Made by a program: the position numbers and the translations under genes
The notes under the pieces: model-generated
Databases searched by the model: none
What the model was told of the DNA's origin: nothing
Seen by the model: only the letters and a program-made list of their open reading frames with translations
Origin: Vibrio zhanjiangensis
Lineage (GTDB): Bacteria > Pseudomonadota > Gammaproteobacteria > Enterobacterales > Vibrionaceae
Assembly (NCBI RefSeq): GCF_030161235.1
Contig: NZ_BSPW01000068.1
Coordinates: forward strand, 1 to 58,281
Direction of reading: 5' to 3'
Length of the DNA: 58,281 nucleotides
Part shown: piece by piece, positions 26,839 through 36,167 of the stretch
Position numbering within the stretch: position 1 is the stretch's first letter
How the letters are laid out: every line of letters starts with the position of its first letter

Positions 26839-27678
26839 ATGAAACTTGAAACTGTCGATTATAGAGCTGACGATGCAGCTCAACAATTTGTAAACTCACT
26901 ACGTGAAACAGGGTTCGGAGTGTTAAAGAATCATCCAATTCCCCAAGAGTTAGTTGAGTCAATTTACGAAAATTGGTATCAGTTTTTTATGACTGAGCGC
27001 AAGAACGAATTTGCCTACAATGTTGAAACTCAAGATGGCTATTTTCCACCATCTGTTTCAGAAGTTGCTAAAGGGCACTCAGTTAAAGACATCAAAGAAT
27101 ATTTCCACGTTTATCCGTGGGGACAAATTCCTGAGGAATTGAAGGGACAAATTTTGGATTACTATCGGCAAGCGAATGAGTTTGCTGAAGTATTGCTGGG
27201 GTGGGTTGAAAAATATGCGCCATCGGAAATTCAGGATAAGTTTTCTGTGGCACTTTCTGAGATGATCAACGGGAGTGAGAAGACGCTTTTAAGAGTTTTA
27301 CATTACCCACCAATGACTGGCGACGAAGAGCCAGGAGCGATTCGAGCTGCTGCTCACGAAGACATCAACCTTCTTACTGTTTTACCAGCGTCTAATGAGC
27401 CTGGTTTACAAGTTTTGGGTAAAGATGGTCAATGGATAGATGTCCCATGTGATTTTGGAAATTTAATTATCAATATCGGCGACATGCTTCAAGAAGCTTC
27501 CGATGGCTATTTTCCGTCGACAACCCATAGAGTGATCAATCCAACAGGAGAGCGCCAAGAGGCTTCTAGAATTTCGTTACCACTTTTCTTGCATCCTAAG
27601 CCTGAAGTTATTTTGTCTGAGCGTCATACGGCAGATTCATATCTAACCGAGAGGCTTAAAGAATTAGGGGTTTTGTAG
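26839..27678 (+). CDS. Isopenicillin-N-synthase-like Fe(II) oxygenase
   Basis: The 279-residue protein belongs to the 2-oxoglutarate/Fe(II) oxygenase superfamily in its isopenicillin-N-synthase-like branch. The iron ligands are H173 and D175 in AAHEDINLLT and H230 in TTHRV; R244 in the SRISLPLF motif should bind the 2-oxoglutarate carboxylate. The N-terminal GFGVLKNHPIPQELVESIY matches the non-haem dioxygenase N-domain (DIOX_N). It should be cytoplasmic. Its substrate is unknown; family relatives in gammaproteobacteria are mostly uncharacterised. The gene stands alone and is followed by a good terminator at 27697-27722. Confidence 0.9.
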   Translation: MKLETVDYRADDAAQQFVNSLRETGFGVLKNHPIPQELVESIYENWYQFFMTERKNEFAYNVETQDGYFPPSVSEVAKGHSVKDIKEYFHVYPWGQIPEELKGQILDYYRQANEFAEVLLGWVEKYAPSEIQDKFSVALSEMINGSEKTLLRVLHYPPMTGDEEPGAIRAAAHEDINLLTVLPASNEPGLQVLGKDGQWIDVPCDFGNLIINIGDMLQEASDGYFPSTTHRVINPTGERQEASRISLPLFLHPKPEVILSERHTADSYLTERLKELGVL

Positions 27679-27696
27679 ATTTTGTTATTTACTGAT

Positions 27697-27722
27697 AGAG
27701 CCAGTGTTTATTGGCTCTTTTA
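27697..27722 (+). terminator. Rho-independent terminator of the oxygenase gene
   Basis: AGAGCCA (27697-27703) pairs with TGGCTCT (27712-27718) around an eight-base loop, followed by TTTTA, 19 bases after the stop. Confidence 0.85.
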
Positions 27723-27810
27723 TGGATAATGATCGTGAATTCTTCGGCATCAACTCGACAAATCGGCAATTTTGGTTTTGTATTATAAATAAACACTGAA
27801 TAAATTGGAT

Positions 27811-28431
27811 ATGAACAAACATCAGGAAGTTGTCGCTCAATTCGAGCAGTACATGGAAAATCCATTGCTGTGGCCTATCATGGAAGTGTTTAAAAACCAA
27901 CCTTCTGGATGGAAAGTGCATACGCTTTCTTCCCATTTGTGTGATCTTGAACTCTTACCCGTGCTTGATGCCTCTCCAGAAAAGGACCTTTTTAAGCGCA
28001 ATTTTCTTATCATGAACGCTTTATACCAATTGCAGGAAACTTTATATCCAGAGAGTTGGTTACAGGTTCAAGCGATGGACATTGTTTTAATGCCTCAATC
28101 TCAGGTCTTTGGACATGAAATTGATCATGCCGATCCTCTCAGAGACTACTACCTTGATTGGCATAATTATGAAGCCGAAGAAGGTGAGGTAAAACGCTTA
28201 CTCAATGAATTTTGGACTCGATATAGAGAGTTTGTGGGTAGCGCCGACGGGGGAGGTGACATGGACAGAAATAAAGCATTGTCACTGTTTGAGTTGCCCG
28301 TAGACGCGAGTCAAACTGAAATTCGTAAGACTTGGCGTAAGCTAGCGTTAAAATGGCACCCTGATAGAGAAAATGGTAACAGTGACCGTTTTAGAGTGCT
28401 TTGCGAAGCGTGGCACGTGCTGAGAAATTGA
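27811..28431 (+). CDS. DnaJ-related J-domain protein
   Basis: The 206-residue protein starts at ATG 27811; a TTG six bases earlier is less likely. Residues about 1-130 match the 'DNAJ_related' N-terminal domain (PWW...PVLDASPEKDLFKRNFLIMNAL type). Residues about 148-206 form a J domain with LFELPVDASQTEIRKTWRKL and the HPD motif in LKWHPDRENG. J domains stimulate Hsp70 ATPase activity, so this is probably a specialised DnaK co-chaperone; its client is unknown. The J domain is at the C-terminal end instead of the usual N-terminal position. There is no zinc-finger or substrate-binding domain. Confidence 0.9.
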   Translation: MNKHQEVVAQFEQYMENPLLWPIMEVFKNQPSGWKVHTLSSHLCDLELLPVLDASPEKDLFKRNFLIMNALYQLQETLYPESWLQVQAMDIVLMPQSQVFGHEIDHADPLRDYYLDWHNYEAEEGEVKRLLNEFWTRYREFVGSADGGGDMDRNKALSLFELPVDASQTEIRKTWRKLALKWHPDRENGNSDRFRVLCEAWHVLRN

Positions 28432-28454
28432 TAAGCGCGCTATGCGCACTTATC
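28430..28454. terminator. Hairpin between convergent genes
   Basis: GATAAG pairs with CTTATC and GCGC with GCGC, with one C-A mismatch and a three-base loop, directly at the end of the DnaJ-related gene and 40 bases from the end of the convergent ATPase gene. A T-run is lacking. Confidence 0.45.
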
Positions 28455-28493
28455 TGATGGATGGTTTTAGGCAGTGCCTAATATTCCCCGATT

Positions 28494-30140
28494 TTATTGA
28501 AATCTTGCTTTTCTCATTCTGTTTAGAGCGGCAACCACATCTAGTGCTCGTGGTTTTGCGAGATCGCCATGTACTGGCATATTTGTCGTCCATCCTTCAT
28601 CAAGTATTTTTCGAATATCTTGGGTGGGGTTATCGGATACACCAGATATTTGTGCTAGCTCAAACCATAGCCATCCAATGGCGTTTATTTCAGAACTTGA
28701 CTCTAGCTGTTCCAAAGCAGAAAGATCGATATGCTCTTTACCAAATCGTAGCGAGTTAGTCCCTTTGGCTGAGATTTTAAATTTTCCGTCAGCGAGAATC
28801 TTCTGCAATACGGAACGGTTTAACTTGCGAGGTGCAAATGTTGATAGGGCACATTCTGATTCGTTAGAGCGCTGAGTTGGGTGTTGTTTGATCACTTCTT
28901 TCGCTTTTTGGGTGACGTCAATCGCCTGATAAGCGTGCATTTGAATAACATGATCGGCTACATCGAAGTAATCTCCTGAGCCACCCATAACCAATATGGT
29001 TGAAATACCCAATGAATCTCTGAGTTGACCTATCCGGTCGACTAAGGGAGTTATAGGCTCTTCGCCTTTACATACTAGCGCCTGCATTCGCTCATCACGA
29101 ATCATGAAGTTAGTCGCTGAGGTATCTTCATCAAGCAGAACACCTTGCACACCCGCTTCTACGGATTCTTGAAGCCATGCCGCTTGTGATGTTGAGCCTG
29201 AAGCATCTTGCGTGGAGAAATTAGTTGTGTCACGGCCCATGGGTAAATGGTTAATATAGTTGGATAGATTTAATCCGTGGATGCATCGGCCGTCTTCAGC
29301 TCGTATTTTGTATGTGTCACGGTTTGAAACGATGGTTTCTCTCCCATCCCCAGGAATATGGTTATAGACAGATCGTTCAATCGCGTTGAGTAATGTTGAT
29401 TTGCCATGAAAGCCGCCGCCAACAATTAAAGTGATGCCTTTTTTAATTCCTAGACCACTAATTTTACCTTGATTTGGCGTTATTATATCGATAGTCATCG
29501 ACTCAGGTGCTTGAAAAGGTAACGCACCTTCCATTGGTAAATCACAATTTCCAGCTATTCTTGGCAGTATTGACCCGTTCCCAACAAAAGAAATGAGTCC
29601 CAACTTGTCAAGCTCATCACGCATGAACTCTTGATCTTCAATTACTTCACAATGCCGTGTTAGTGCACTTTTATCCAGCTCTCTTTCTAATGTTGACCGG
29701 CGAATGTATTTTGGTAGGTGAAAAGTGAGCAGATTAATCGCTTTCTTGCCGAGAACAGATCGCCCCTCGGCTGGCAGGTTAACGCGAAATCTAAGTTCAA
29801 TACCCTCATCGGTAAATAACACTGCAGTAGAGTCTAGGACCGTTTGGCCTGTTAGAGAGATATCAATGCTATTTTCTTGTTTCGATAGTTGAGCAAAATG
29901 GCGTCCAATGAAGTCTCTGGCAGCAATTTGATATGCCTGAGATTTATCCAGAAGCCACTCCAAACCTGTTAATGACCACGGACGTATTGCTCTAACCCTT
30001 GATGCTGAAGCATGGGGATCTGCCTGAACCTGATCGACTAGGAACCTATAATCACCGAAATCGTACTCACCTCTAATTTTCTGGTAAGCACGGTAGTTTT
30101 GTTTTTCTATCTTTTTAAGTGTCGCGGTTAGCTGTTCCAT
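28494..30140 (-). CDS. ABC-class predicted ATPase (PF09818 family)
   Basis: The 548-residue protein belongs to the soluble 'predicted ATPase of the ABC class' family (PF09818). An N-terminal domain (about 1-235) with LPAEGRSVLGKKAINLLTFH and the family's SFVGNGSILPR motif precedes a nucleotide-binding domain. This has an unusual Walker A, VGGGFHGKSTLLNAIE, a signature-like region around STQDASGSTSQAA, and a Walker B ending in acidic residues, GVQGVLLDEDTSATNFMIRD. It has no membrane domain and no transporter partner, so it is not a transport ATPase. A trypanosome homologue is linked to mitochondrial RNA editing, which suggests nucleic-acid work, but the bacterial function is not known. Confidence 0.88.
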   Translation of the reverse strand: MEQLTATLKKIEKQNYRAYQKIRGEYDFGDYRFLVDQVQADPHASASRVRAIRPWSLTGLEWLLDKSQAYQIAARDFIGRHFAQLSKQENSIDISLTGQTVLDSTAVLFTDEGIELRFRVNLPAEGRSVLGKKAINLLTFHLPKYIRRSTLERELDKSALTRHCEVIEDQEFMRDELDKLGLISFVGNGSILPRIAGNCDLPMEGALPFQAPESMTIDIITPNQGKISGLGIKKGITLIVGGGFHGKSTLLNAIERSVYNHIPGDGRETIVSNRDTYKIRAEDGRCIHGLNLSNYINHLPMGRDTTNFSTQDASGSTSQAAWLQESVEAGVQGVLLDEDTSATNFMIRDERMQALVCKGEEPITPLVDRIGQLRDSLGISTILVMGGSGDYFDVADHVIQMHAYQAIDVTQKAKEVIKQHPTQRSNESECALSTFAPRKLNRSVLQKILADGKFKISAKGTNSLRFGKEHIDLSALEQLESSSEINAIGWLWFELAQISGVSDNPTQDIRKILDEGWTTNMPVHGDLAKPRALDVVAALNRMRKARFQ

Positions 30141-30215
30141 AAGACGATCTCGGGCGGGGTATGTTAAAGGCGAGGATTATATGAATGGCTCGCCACTGAG
30201 TAAAGTGAATCCGTG

Positions 30216-32153
30216 TTAATGAGATAAAACCTGCGTCTGCAATTTTTCTTCAAATTCTCTGCAAGGCATTGGTTTAGAGTAGAAATAGCCTTGACCATAC
30301 TCACAACCTTGACTGACGACGAATTCTTCATGCTTTTGGTTTTCAATACCTTCAGCTGTGATTGTCAGATTAAACTTCTTGGCTATGGATATAATAGAAC
30401 GAACAATTTCCTGGTCCTCATAACTTTCGTCAATCTTCTGGATAAAACTTTTATCTAGCTTAATCGAGTGAAATGGAAATTTTTTGAGGTAGTCGTAAGA
30501 GGAATAGCCAGTACCAAAATCATCGAGTGACAACGTCACTCCTAGAAAGCGTAGGTCATTTAAAGTGTTTTTCATCACTTTTTCATCGATAATCATCCCG
30601 CTTTCTGTAATCTCTAATTCAAGATTTTCAGCGGGAAGTTGGTATAGGTTGAGTAGTTCTTCAACTTCAGAGACAAAGTTAAGGCTATTCAGTTGAACGA
30701 CGGAGATATTGACTGCAATTTTAAATTCAGGATTCAATTCCACCCACTTAGCACCCTTTTGGATCGCCTCGTTTAGGACAAAGCGCCCGAGCTCAAAAAT
30801 GAGACCATTTTCTTCTGCGATATTGATCAAGGTTTCGCTGGAAATATCCCCCATAGTTGGGTGCTTCCAACGCAATAGGGCTTCTGCACCAATCCAACCA
30901 CCATTTTGGTTACAAATTTTAGGTTGGAAGTAAAGTAGGAGATTGCGATTGCGTATCGCATCAAGCAAATAGGCTTCTAGTTGATAAATGTTTTCGGTCA
31001 ACTTGTGAAAGGTTTGTGAATAATAACTGTGACTATGGCCACTATCTTTACATGATTGGACCGCTTTTGAGGCAAATAGCAAAAGATTTTGGGGGCACAA
31101 GGTGTCGTTAGTTGTGCTAATTCCTATATGAGCGTTCAGATGATGTCTTTTACCGTTTACGATATATTCTAATTGACTTACTTTAGCTATGTGTTGAGAT
31201 AAATTTGTCAGTATTTCTTGTTTTTTCGGAGCGTAAATAAGTAAAACCAAATCGACCGATGTTGAAAGAGTAGTCAATACGGTGCAGTTATCTATATTGC
31301 CGATATTTTGGCGAAATTTAACTAAGAGTTGTTGCCATGTAGGACAGCCATGTTGTTCTTGAATTATCTGTCCATTATAAAAGTTTATATGAATTACAGC
31401 ACCGAGTAATGATCGGTTTTGAGTGTTCTTTATGAGTTGTACAACTTCATCCTCCAGAGCTGAGCGATTTAAAAACCCAGTATTAATATCATGCGTTTGT
31501 TGATAGCAAACCATTTTTTCTGCTAGCTTACGCTTTTTAATCTCTTGGTCAAGATGGCCATTTAGCCTGCTCATGTCTCGGTTGCGAGTATAAATTCGAC
31601 TTTTCAATTCTCGATTAGTTTGTTTGAGTTTTTCATTTTGGTAGAGCGTGGATAATTGTGACTCAATCGAATTGCGAAAATTTCGAATGAGTTTTTGGTA
31701 ATTAAACTTGAAAAGATACTCGTCGCTATCGAAAACACAGATAGTACCGAATTTGTTGCCATTGGGCCATTTAACAGGCATACCATGACACGACTCTAAT
31801 TCTAGCTTTGAAATTGGGTGATCTGCCGATAAAGAAATTGACCTATCAGCTTGATTAACTATCATTTGTTTTAGGATATTGTCTTGTTGCCTGCAATCAA
31901 TATCTCTATGAATATCTGTGTTATTTTTTTGCTTATCAGAGTATGTGTCAGAATGTTTTTTACCTGATGAGAGAACTTCAAGCTGAGAGTCATAACGCAT
32001 AATCAAAGCTGTTGGAACAGAGATGACTTCAGCGATTAAGTTGACATTGTGTTGCCAGCTATTCGAGATGTTCTCAGGAATAATCAAGTTGGCAGTATTA
32101 ATTTGCGACATTTGCACCGAATCCTTTACGGCTAACTTTTTGTTTGAATTCAT
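30216..32153 (-). CDS. Cyclic-di-GMP phosphodiesterase (GAF, degenerate GGDEF, EAL)
   Basis: The 645-residue soluble signalling protein has an N-terminal GAF-like sensor (about 20-170, with MPVKWPNGNKFGTICVFDS), a coiled-coil linker (about 170-225), a GGDEF-type domain (about 225-380) whose catalytic loop is lost (the expected GG(D/E)EF position reads STSVDLVLL), and an EAL domain (about 395-640). The EAL motifs are intact: EALLRWKHP, NISVVQLN, ELEITESG, DDFGTGYSSYDYLKKFP, KLDKSFI and TAEGIEN. It should therefore degrade c-di-GMP, with the dead GGDEF acting as a regulatory or dimerisation domain. The unnamed GAF ligand would set activity. There is no transmembrane segment. Confidence 0.92.
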   Translation of the reverse strand: MNSNKKLAVKDSVQMSQINTANLIIPENISNSWQHNVNLIAEVISVPTALIMRYDSQLEVLSSGKKHSDTYSDKQKNNTDIHRDIDCRQQDNILKQMIVNQADRSISLSADHPISKLELESCHGMPVKWPNGNKFGTICVFDSDEYLFKFNYQKLIRNFRNSIESQLSTLYQNEKLKQTNRELKSRIYTRNRDMSRLNGHLDQEIKKRKLAEKMVCYQQTHDINTGFLNRSALEDEVVQLIKNTQNRSLLGAVIHINFYNGQIIQEQHGCPTWQQLLVKFRQNIGNIDNCTVLTTLSTSVDLVLLIYAPKKQEILTNLSQHIAKVSQLEYIVNGKRHHLNAHIGISTTNDTLCPQNLLLFASKAVQSCKDSGHSHSYYSQTFHKLTENIYQLEAYLLDAIRNRNLLLYFQPKICNQNGGWIGAEALLRWKHPTMGDISSETLINIAEENGLIFELGRFVLNEAIQKGAKWVELNPEFKIAVNISVVQLNSLNFVSEVEELLNLYQLPAENLELEITESGMIIDEKVMKNTLNDLRFLGVTLSLDDFGTGYSSYDYLKKFPFHSIKLDKSFIQKIDESYEDQEIVRSIISIAKKFNLTITAEGIENQKHEEFVVSQGCEYGQGYFYSKPMPCREFEEKLQTQVLSH

Positions 32154-32395
32154 ATAATATGAAAAGGTTGGCCGTTTTCGTTCTTCATAATTTTGTCATT
32201 TTAAAACATAGGAAGCGTAACAGAGATTGGATACTTCCACTTTCTTAATTTTAAGAAAATGACAATCCTACTTGTTTGTGATCTCTAAATCAGCTTTATG
32301 AGTGCTGTGTTAAATACAATCTCACAAGTGAGACGCGTTTGTGCAACAAGTCTTAATTGTGAGAATATTGGCGTCCAATCAATCCAACCGATAAC

Positions 32396-32995
32396 TTAGA
32401 TATGTTTAAGTAGTTCATTCGCAACGAATTTTGCAATCCAAGGTTGAGCATTTTCGTTAGGGTGAAGGCCATCATCCATCATCCATTCTGGCCGAGTAAT
32501 GACACCTTCCAAAAAGAAAGGCAGTAAAGGGATATCAAGTTGCTTTGCTATCGAAGGGTACAAGTCTGCGAAGGCTTGAGTATAACGTTTTCCATAGTTG
32601 GGGAGGATGTGGATTTGCATAAGTAGTGCTTGTGCGTCCGAAGACTGAACTAAATGAACAATTTGACGTAAATTATTTTGTATCAGGTTGAGAGGAAAGC
32701 CTCGCAGGCCGTCATTGGCTCCCAATTCAATAAGGACAACATCTGGCTTATGTGTCTCTAGCAATTTGGGCAATCGAGCCAAACCGTTTCCTGTCGTATC
32801 ACCAGATATACTGGCATTAACGACCGTTATTGTTTTGTTGTTTTGAACCATGACATTTGGTAACAAAGTAGGCCAAGCTTTATCAATCGACATCTGGTAG
32901 CCTGCACTTAAACTGTCACCTAAAATTAGAAGCTTAGCAGCGCTCAACGGATTCATATAAAAGATAAAAAGCATTAAGGAAACTAGTCGAATCAT
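32396..32995 (-). CDS. tesA: TesA, multifunctional acyl-CoA thioesterase/lysophospholipase L1
   Basis: The 199-residue periplasmic SGNH/GDSL hydrolase TesA (thioesterase I / protease I / lysophospholipase L1) carries all four SGNH blocks: GDSLSAGY (nucleophile Ser), the Gly in SGDTTGNG, the Asn in GANDG, and the Asp-His pair in DDGLHPN. A signal peptide spans about residues 1-20 (SLMLFIFYMNPLSA). I start at MIRLVSL (32995), because the five residues upstream overlap the ybbA coding region and disturb the signal peptide. It is divergent from ybbA, as in E. coli, and the two start codons overlap (CATG at 32993-32996). Confidence 0.95.
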   Translation of the reverse strand: MIRLVSLMLFIFYMNPLSAAKLLILGDSLSAGYQMSIDKAWPTLLPNVMVQNNKTITVVNASISGDTTGNGLARLPKLLETHKPDVVLIELGANDGLRGFPLNLIQNNLRQIVHLVQSSDAQALLMQIHILPNYGKRYTQAFADLYPSIAKQLDIPLLPFFLEGVITRPEWMMDDGLHPNENAQPWIAKFVANELLKHI

Positions 32996-33668
32996 GTACC
33001 CATCCATCATAAAAGCAGAGTCATTGTCTAAGTTAGTCTCTACTAAACAGGAGCGATTGACAATCCTAGAAAACGTAAACTTGGATATTAAAGAAGGTGA
33101 AAGTATTGCTATTGTTGGGACATCTGGGGCTGGAAAATCGACGCTAATGACACTGCTTGCCGGCTTAGATACTCCGACATCAGGAAAAATTTCTCTGCTA
33201 GACCAACAAATAAGTGATATGAATGATGAAGAGAGAGCCGCGATTCGCAGTAGGTCAGTAGGGTTTGTCTTTCAAAGCTTTCTCTTAGTTCCCAGCTTAA
33301 GTGCTTTAGATAACGTGACGCTACCTTGCTTGCTAAAAGGTGAAAGTGAAAACAAGGTGCGTGCTACAGAGCTTCTCACTTCAGTGGGTCTTGAGCATCG
33401 AATACATCATTTCCCCACACAGTTATCTGGAGGAGAGCAACAACGTGTTGCTTTAGCTCGCGCGTTTATGATTCAACCTAAAGTGTTATTCGCTGATGAG
33501 CCGACAGGAAATCTTGACCAAGTAACGGCGGAGAAGGTGATTCATTTGTTGTTTGAACTCAACAAACAGCATCACACCACACTCGTTTTAGTCACTCATG
33601 ACATGCAATTGGCTAATCTATGCGATCGTCGATTACATATTCAAGCCGGACATTTGGAGGAGCTGTGA
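32994..33668 (+). CDS. ybbA: YbbA, ATPase of a LolCDE/MacB-like ABC system
   Basis: The 224-residue nucleotide-binding protein has Walker A GTSGAGKS (42-49), a Q-loop in FVFQSFLLVPS, signature LSGGEQ (144-149), Walker B VLFADEP (164-170) and the H-switch VTHD. It pairs with the permease YbbP encoded next. This belongs to the MacB/LolD type of ABC systems, which usually do mechanical work on periplasmic substrates rather than transport across the inner membrane. In E. coli ybbA and tesA are also divergent neighbours, and a functional link with lipids or lysophospholipids is possible but unproven. Its stop overlaps the ybbP start by one base (TGATG). Confidence 0.93.
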   Translation: MYPSIIKAESLSKLVSTKQERLTILENVNLDIKEGESIAIVGTSGAGKSTLMTLLAGLDTPTSGKISLLDQQISDMNDEERAAIRSRSVGFVFQSFLLVPSLSALDNVTLPCLLKGESENKVRATELLTSVGLEHRIHHFPTQLSGGEQQRVALARAFMIQPKVLFADEPTGNLDQVTAEKVIHLLFELNKQHHTTLVLVTHDMQLANLCDRRLHIQAGHLEEL

Positions 33669-36100
33669 TGCGCTCTAAAACAACGATTATCCGGCAGTTA
33701 TCATGGAGCATCTCTGAAATACGTCATGCTAACTTATGGCCTGTTTCCGTAGCAATCAGTTTAATTATCGCCTGTATCTTTGCGATAACAGCACTTGCAG
33801 AAAGGGTTGAACAAGCGGTTGTGAAACAAGGAAAAGAAGCGCTAACCGCAGATACGGTGTTTGTCTCATCCAATCCAATACCAAGTGAACTTGTTCAAAT
33901 GACGGATTCTGGGGAGCTAATCACTGCCCAGCAAACTCGTTTTGCAACCATGGCGTTTAGTGATCAAAGTATGAAATTGGTTATGGTAAAAGCAGTGGAT
34001 GATCGTTATCCATTGCGCGGTAATCTTATCTTGTCAAATGACCAAGACACACACGTCAATGTTCGTTCTGGTGAACTCTGGTTAGATGAAAGACTGTTTG
34101 CTATCCTCAATATTACGATAGGTGACAACGTCACAATAGGTGATGCCAACTTACAGGTATCAGGACGTGTCGTTGAAGAACCAGGAATGAGTTTCAATCC
34201 CTTTCAACAAATGCCTTCGGTGTATATCCATAGCTCAGACCTCGACAAAACAGGAGCCATTCAGCTAGGGAGCAGAGTACGTTATAGTCTCTTTATCAAT
34301 GGTGAAGAAGAAGCCATTAACAAAATAAAGCAAACATTGAAGTTGACTCCTAGTGATCGGTGGAAAGATCAGAACACATCAAGTCGAACGAGTGAGGTAT
34401 TTGAGCGTACTGAACAGTATTTATCTTTATCTGTCGCTATTGTCGTTATCATGGCAGCGACAACATTAGTGTTTACGTGTCAGCACTATGTCACATCTCG
34501 ACGAAAAACGATTGCTATGTTCAAAAGTTTGGGTGCCAGCAAAACTTGGTTAACCCGCTGGATTTCAATGCAAATTATGATTTTGCTTATCGCAGCTGTA
34601 GTGGTGGGGATTGGCGTAGGTATTCTGCTTGAATTTTTGTTGCGAATCCCATTGGTTGACTTGCTGCCAAGTCCTTTGCCAGACTATGGCCTAAGTCCTT
34701 TTGTTATCGCGATTGTAACAAGTGTGCTGATATCCACACCTGCGCTTGGCATCCCCTTGCAACGATTATTAACTATTAGTGCTTTGGAAGTGATGCAGCC
34801 GAATACTCATACTAAAAGAAGTCGCTGGACATTGTGGCTACTTTTAGTTCCTGCATTGCCAATGCTTTGGGTGTATAAAGACAATGCCCTAATATGGGTA
34901 GTGTTGGGTGGTATTATAGGGCTGCTTATTGTGCTCGCACTTGTGAGTGTTTGCATGATGAAGGCTATGGCAACAATTGCGTTGCCGACTTCTTTTAAAC
35001 TGGCATTAAGTAGAATGAATCGTTCGCCAATATCAACTGGTTTACAGTTTGGTGCACTGGCACTCTCCTTGATGCTTGTTGCAGTCGTTTGGTTGGTGCG
35101 CAGCGATATACTTTCGGATTGGCAAAGAACTGTCCCCGTAGATGCTCCCAACGCGTTTGCACTCAATATTGCCCCTTATGAAAAAGACGGATACCTCAAA
35201 GCCATTGATGATAATGGTATTGAACGCTCTAAAGCCTACCCGATAATTAGAGGTCGATTAAGTAAAATAAACGGTAAGGAAGCGAAAAATGCGGCTCAGG
35301 GAGGGGAAGGTACCGACGTTCTCCGGCGAGAGATTAATTTTACATACTCCTCACAGATCCCTGAACACAATGTTGTGTTAACAGGAGATTGGACATCAAA
35401 ACACGGCGTGTCAGTAGAGGCCGATGTGGCCAAGGATTTGAGGCTAAAAATAGGTGATAGCTTAGAGTTTGTTATCAATAGTCAAGTCATCACTGCCGAA
35501 GTAAACAGCATACGTCAGGTAGAATGGCGAGATATGAAGCCCAATTTCTATTTTATCTTCACCCCCGACGTGCTTAAAGATATTGCTGCGACCTACCTAG
35601 TCAGTTTTAGGGTGGATGAGAATCAAGACTCATTTCTTAACGATTTATCAAGAAGCTATCCGACTGTCAGTTTAATGGATATCAGGCAGATGGGGGATAA
35701 GATTCAGCAACTGTTGCGGCAAATGGTGTCGTCTATTACCCTTCTGGCTGGATTGGGTGTTATCGCTGGAATATTACTTATTTTTACTCTGTTACGTCTT
35801 AGCTTAGGTCAACGTCAATCGGAAGTACGACTCTACAGAACCTTAGGTGCGAGTAAAAAACGCGTCACAAGAACCATTTGGGCCGAATATGGATTATTGT
35901 CAGTCATGGCGGGTTTGATTGCTGTGGTTGGAGCTGAGTTAGTGGTAGCCGGCATCATTTCGTTTGGTTTTGAACTTTCTCCTAGCCTCCATTTTTCCAT
36001 GTGGTTTGTTCTCCCTGCGTTAACGTTTTGCACACTTTTCCTAGTGATTAATAGTTTGTTGAATCAGCTGCTATCCCCGATAAATAAAGAATTTACTTAG
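33668..36100 (+). CDS. ybbP: YbbP, FtsX-like permease
   Basis: The 810-residue protein has the ten-helix layout of the YbbP family. One N-terminal helix (about 22-42) is followed by a periplasmic domain (about 45-250), then two FtsX-type permease domains of three to four helices each (about 255-410 and 690-805). These are separated by further helices and a second periplasmic domain (about 500-680). The repeated motif MFKSLGASKTWLTRW / LYRTLGASKKRVTRT marks the coupling helices that contact YbbA. I start at ATG 33668, which overlaps the ybbA stop; a longer reading from 33620 lies inside ybbA. The substrate is unknown. Confidence 0.93.
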   Translation: MRSKTTIIRQLSWSISEIRHANLWPVSVAISLIIACIFAITALAERVEQAVVKQGKEALTADTVFVSSNPIPSELVQMTDSGELITAQQTRFATMAFSDQSMKLVMVKAVDDRYPLRGNLILSNDQDTHVNVRSGELWLDERLFAILNITIGDNVTIGDANLQVSGRVVEEPGMSFNPFQQMPSVYIHSSDLDKTGAIQLGSRVRYSLFINGEEEAINKIKQTLKLTPSDRWKDQNTSSRTSEVFERTEQYLSLSVAIVVIMAATTLVFTCQHYVTSRRKTIAMFKSLGASKTWLTRWISMQIMILLIAAVVVGIGVGILLEFLLRIPLVDLLPSPLPDYGLSPFVIAIVTSVLISTPALGIPLQRLLTISALEVMQPNTHTKRSRWTLWLLLVPALPMLWVYKDNALIWVVLGGIIGLLIVLALVSVCMMKAMATIALPTSFKLALSRMNRSPISTGLQFGALALSLMLVAVVWLVRSDILSDWQRTVPVDAPNAFALNIAPYEKDGYLKAIDDNGIERSKAYPIIRGRLSKINGKEAKNAAQGGEGTDVLRREINFTYSSQIPEHNVVLTGDWTSKHGVSVEADVAKDLRLKIGDSLEFVINSQVITAEVNSIRQVEWRDMKPNFYFIFTPDVLKDIAATYLVSFRVDENQDSFLNDLSRSYPTVSLMDIRQMGDKIQQLLRQMVSSITLLAGLGVIAGILLIFTLLRLSLGQRQSEVRLYRTLGASKKRVTRTIWAEYGLLSVMAGLIAVVGAELVVAGIISFGFELSPSLHFSMWFVLPALTFCTLFLVINSLLNQLLSPINKEFT

Positions 36101-36109
36101 ACCTCTTCT

Positions 36110-36167
36110 AGGCAAGTTATCTAGTTATCCACAAAAACAGTGGATAAACTTTGGGATAACTTAGCCT
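36110..36167. repeat. Long imperfect palindrome with DnaA-box-like core
   Basis: The arms AGGCAAGTTATC...TTATCCAC and GTGGATAA...GATAACTTAGCCT pair imperfectly over about 25 bases around AAAAACA. TTATCCACA (36125-36133) is an exact DnaA-box consensus. It lies ten bases after the ybbP stop, so it may simply be a terminator, but no T-run follows. GATAACT recurs again at 36171-36177. Confidence 0.6.

Noticed and set aside
30164..30346. 60-residue frame at the end of the EAL gene
   Set aside because: Overlaps the conserved end of the EAL domain in another phase; lysine-rich and without a ribosome binding site.
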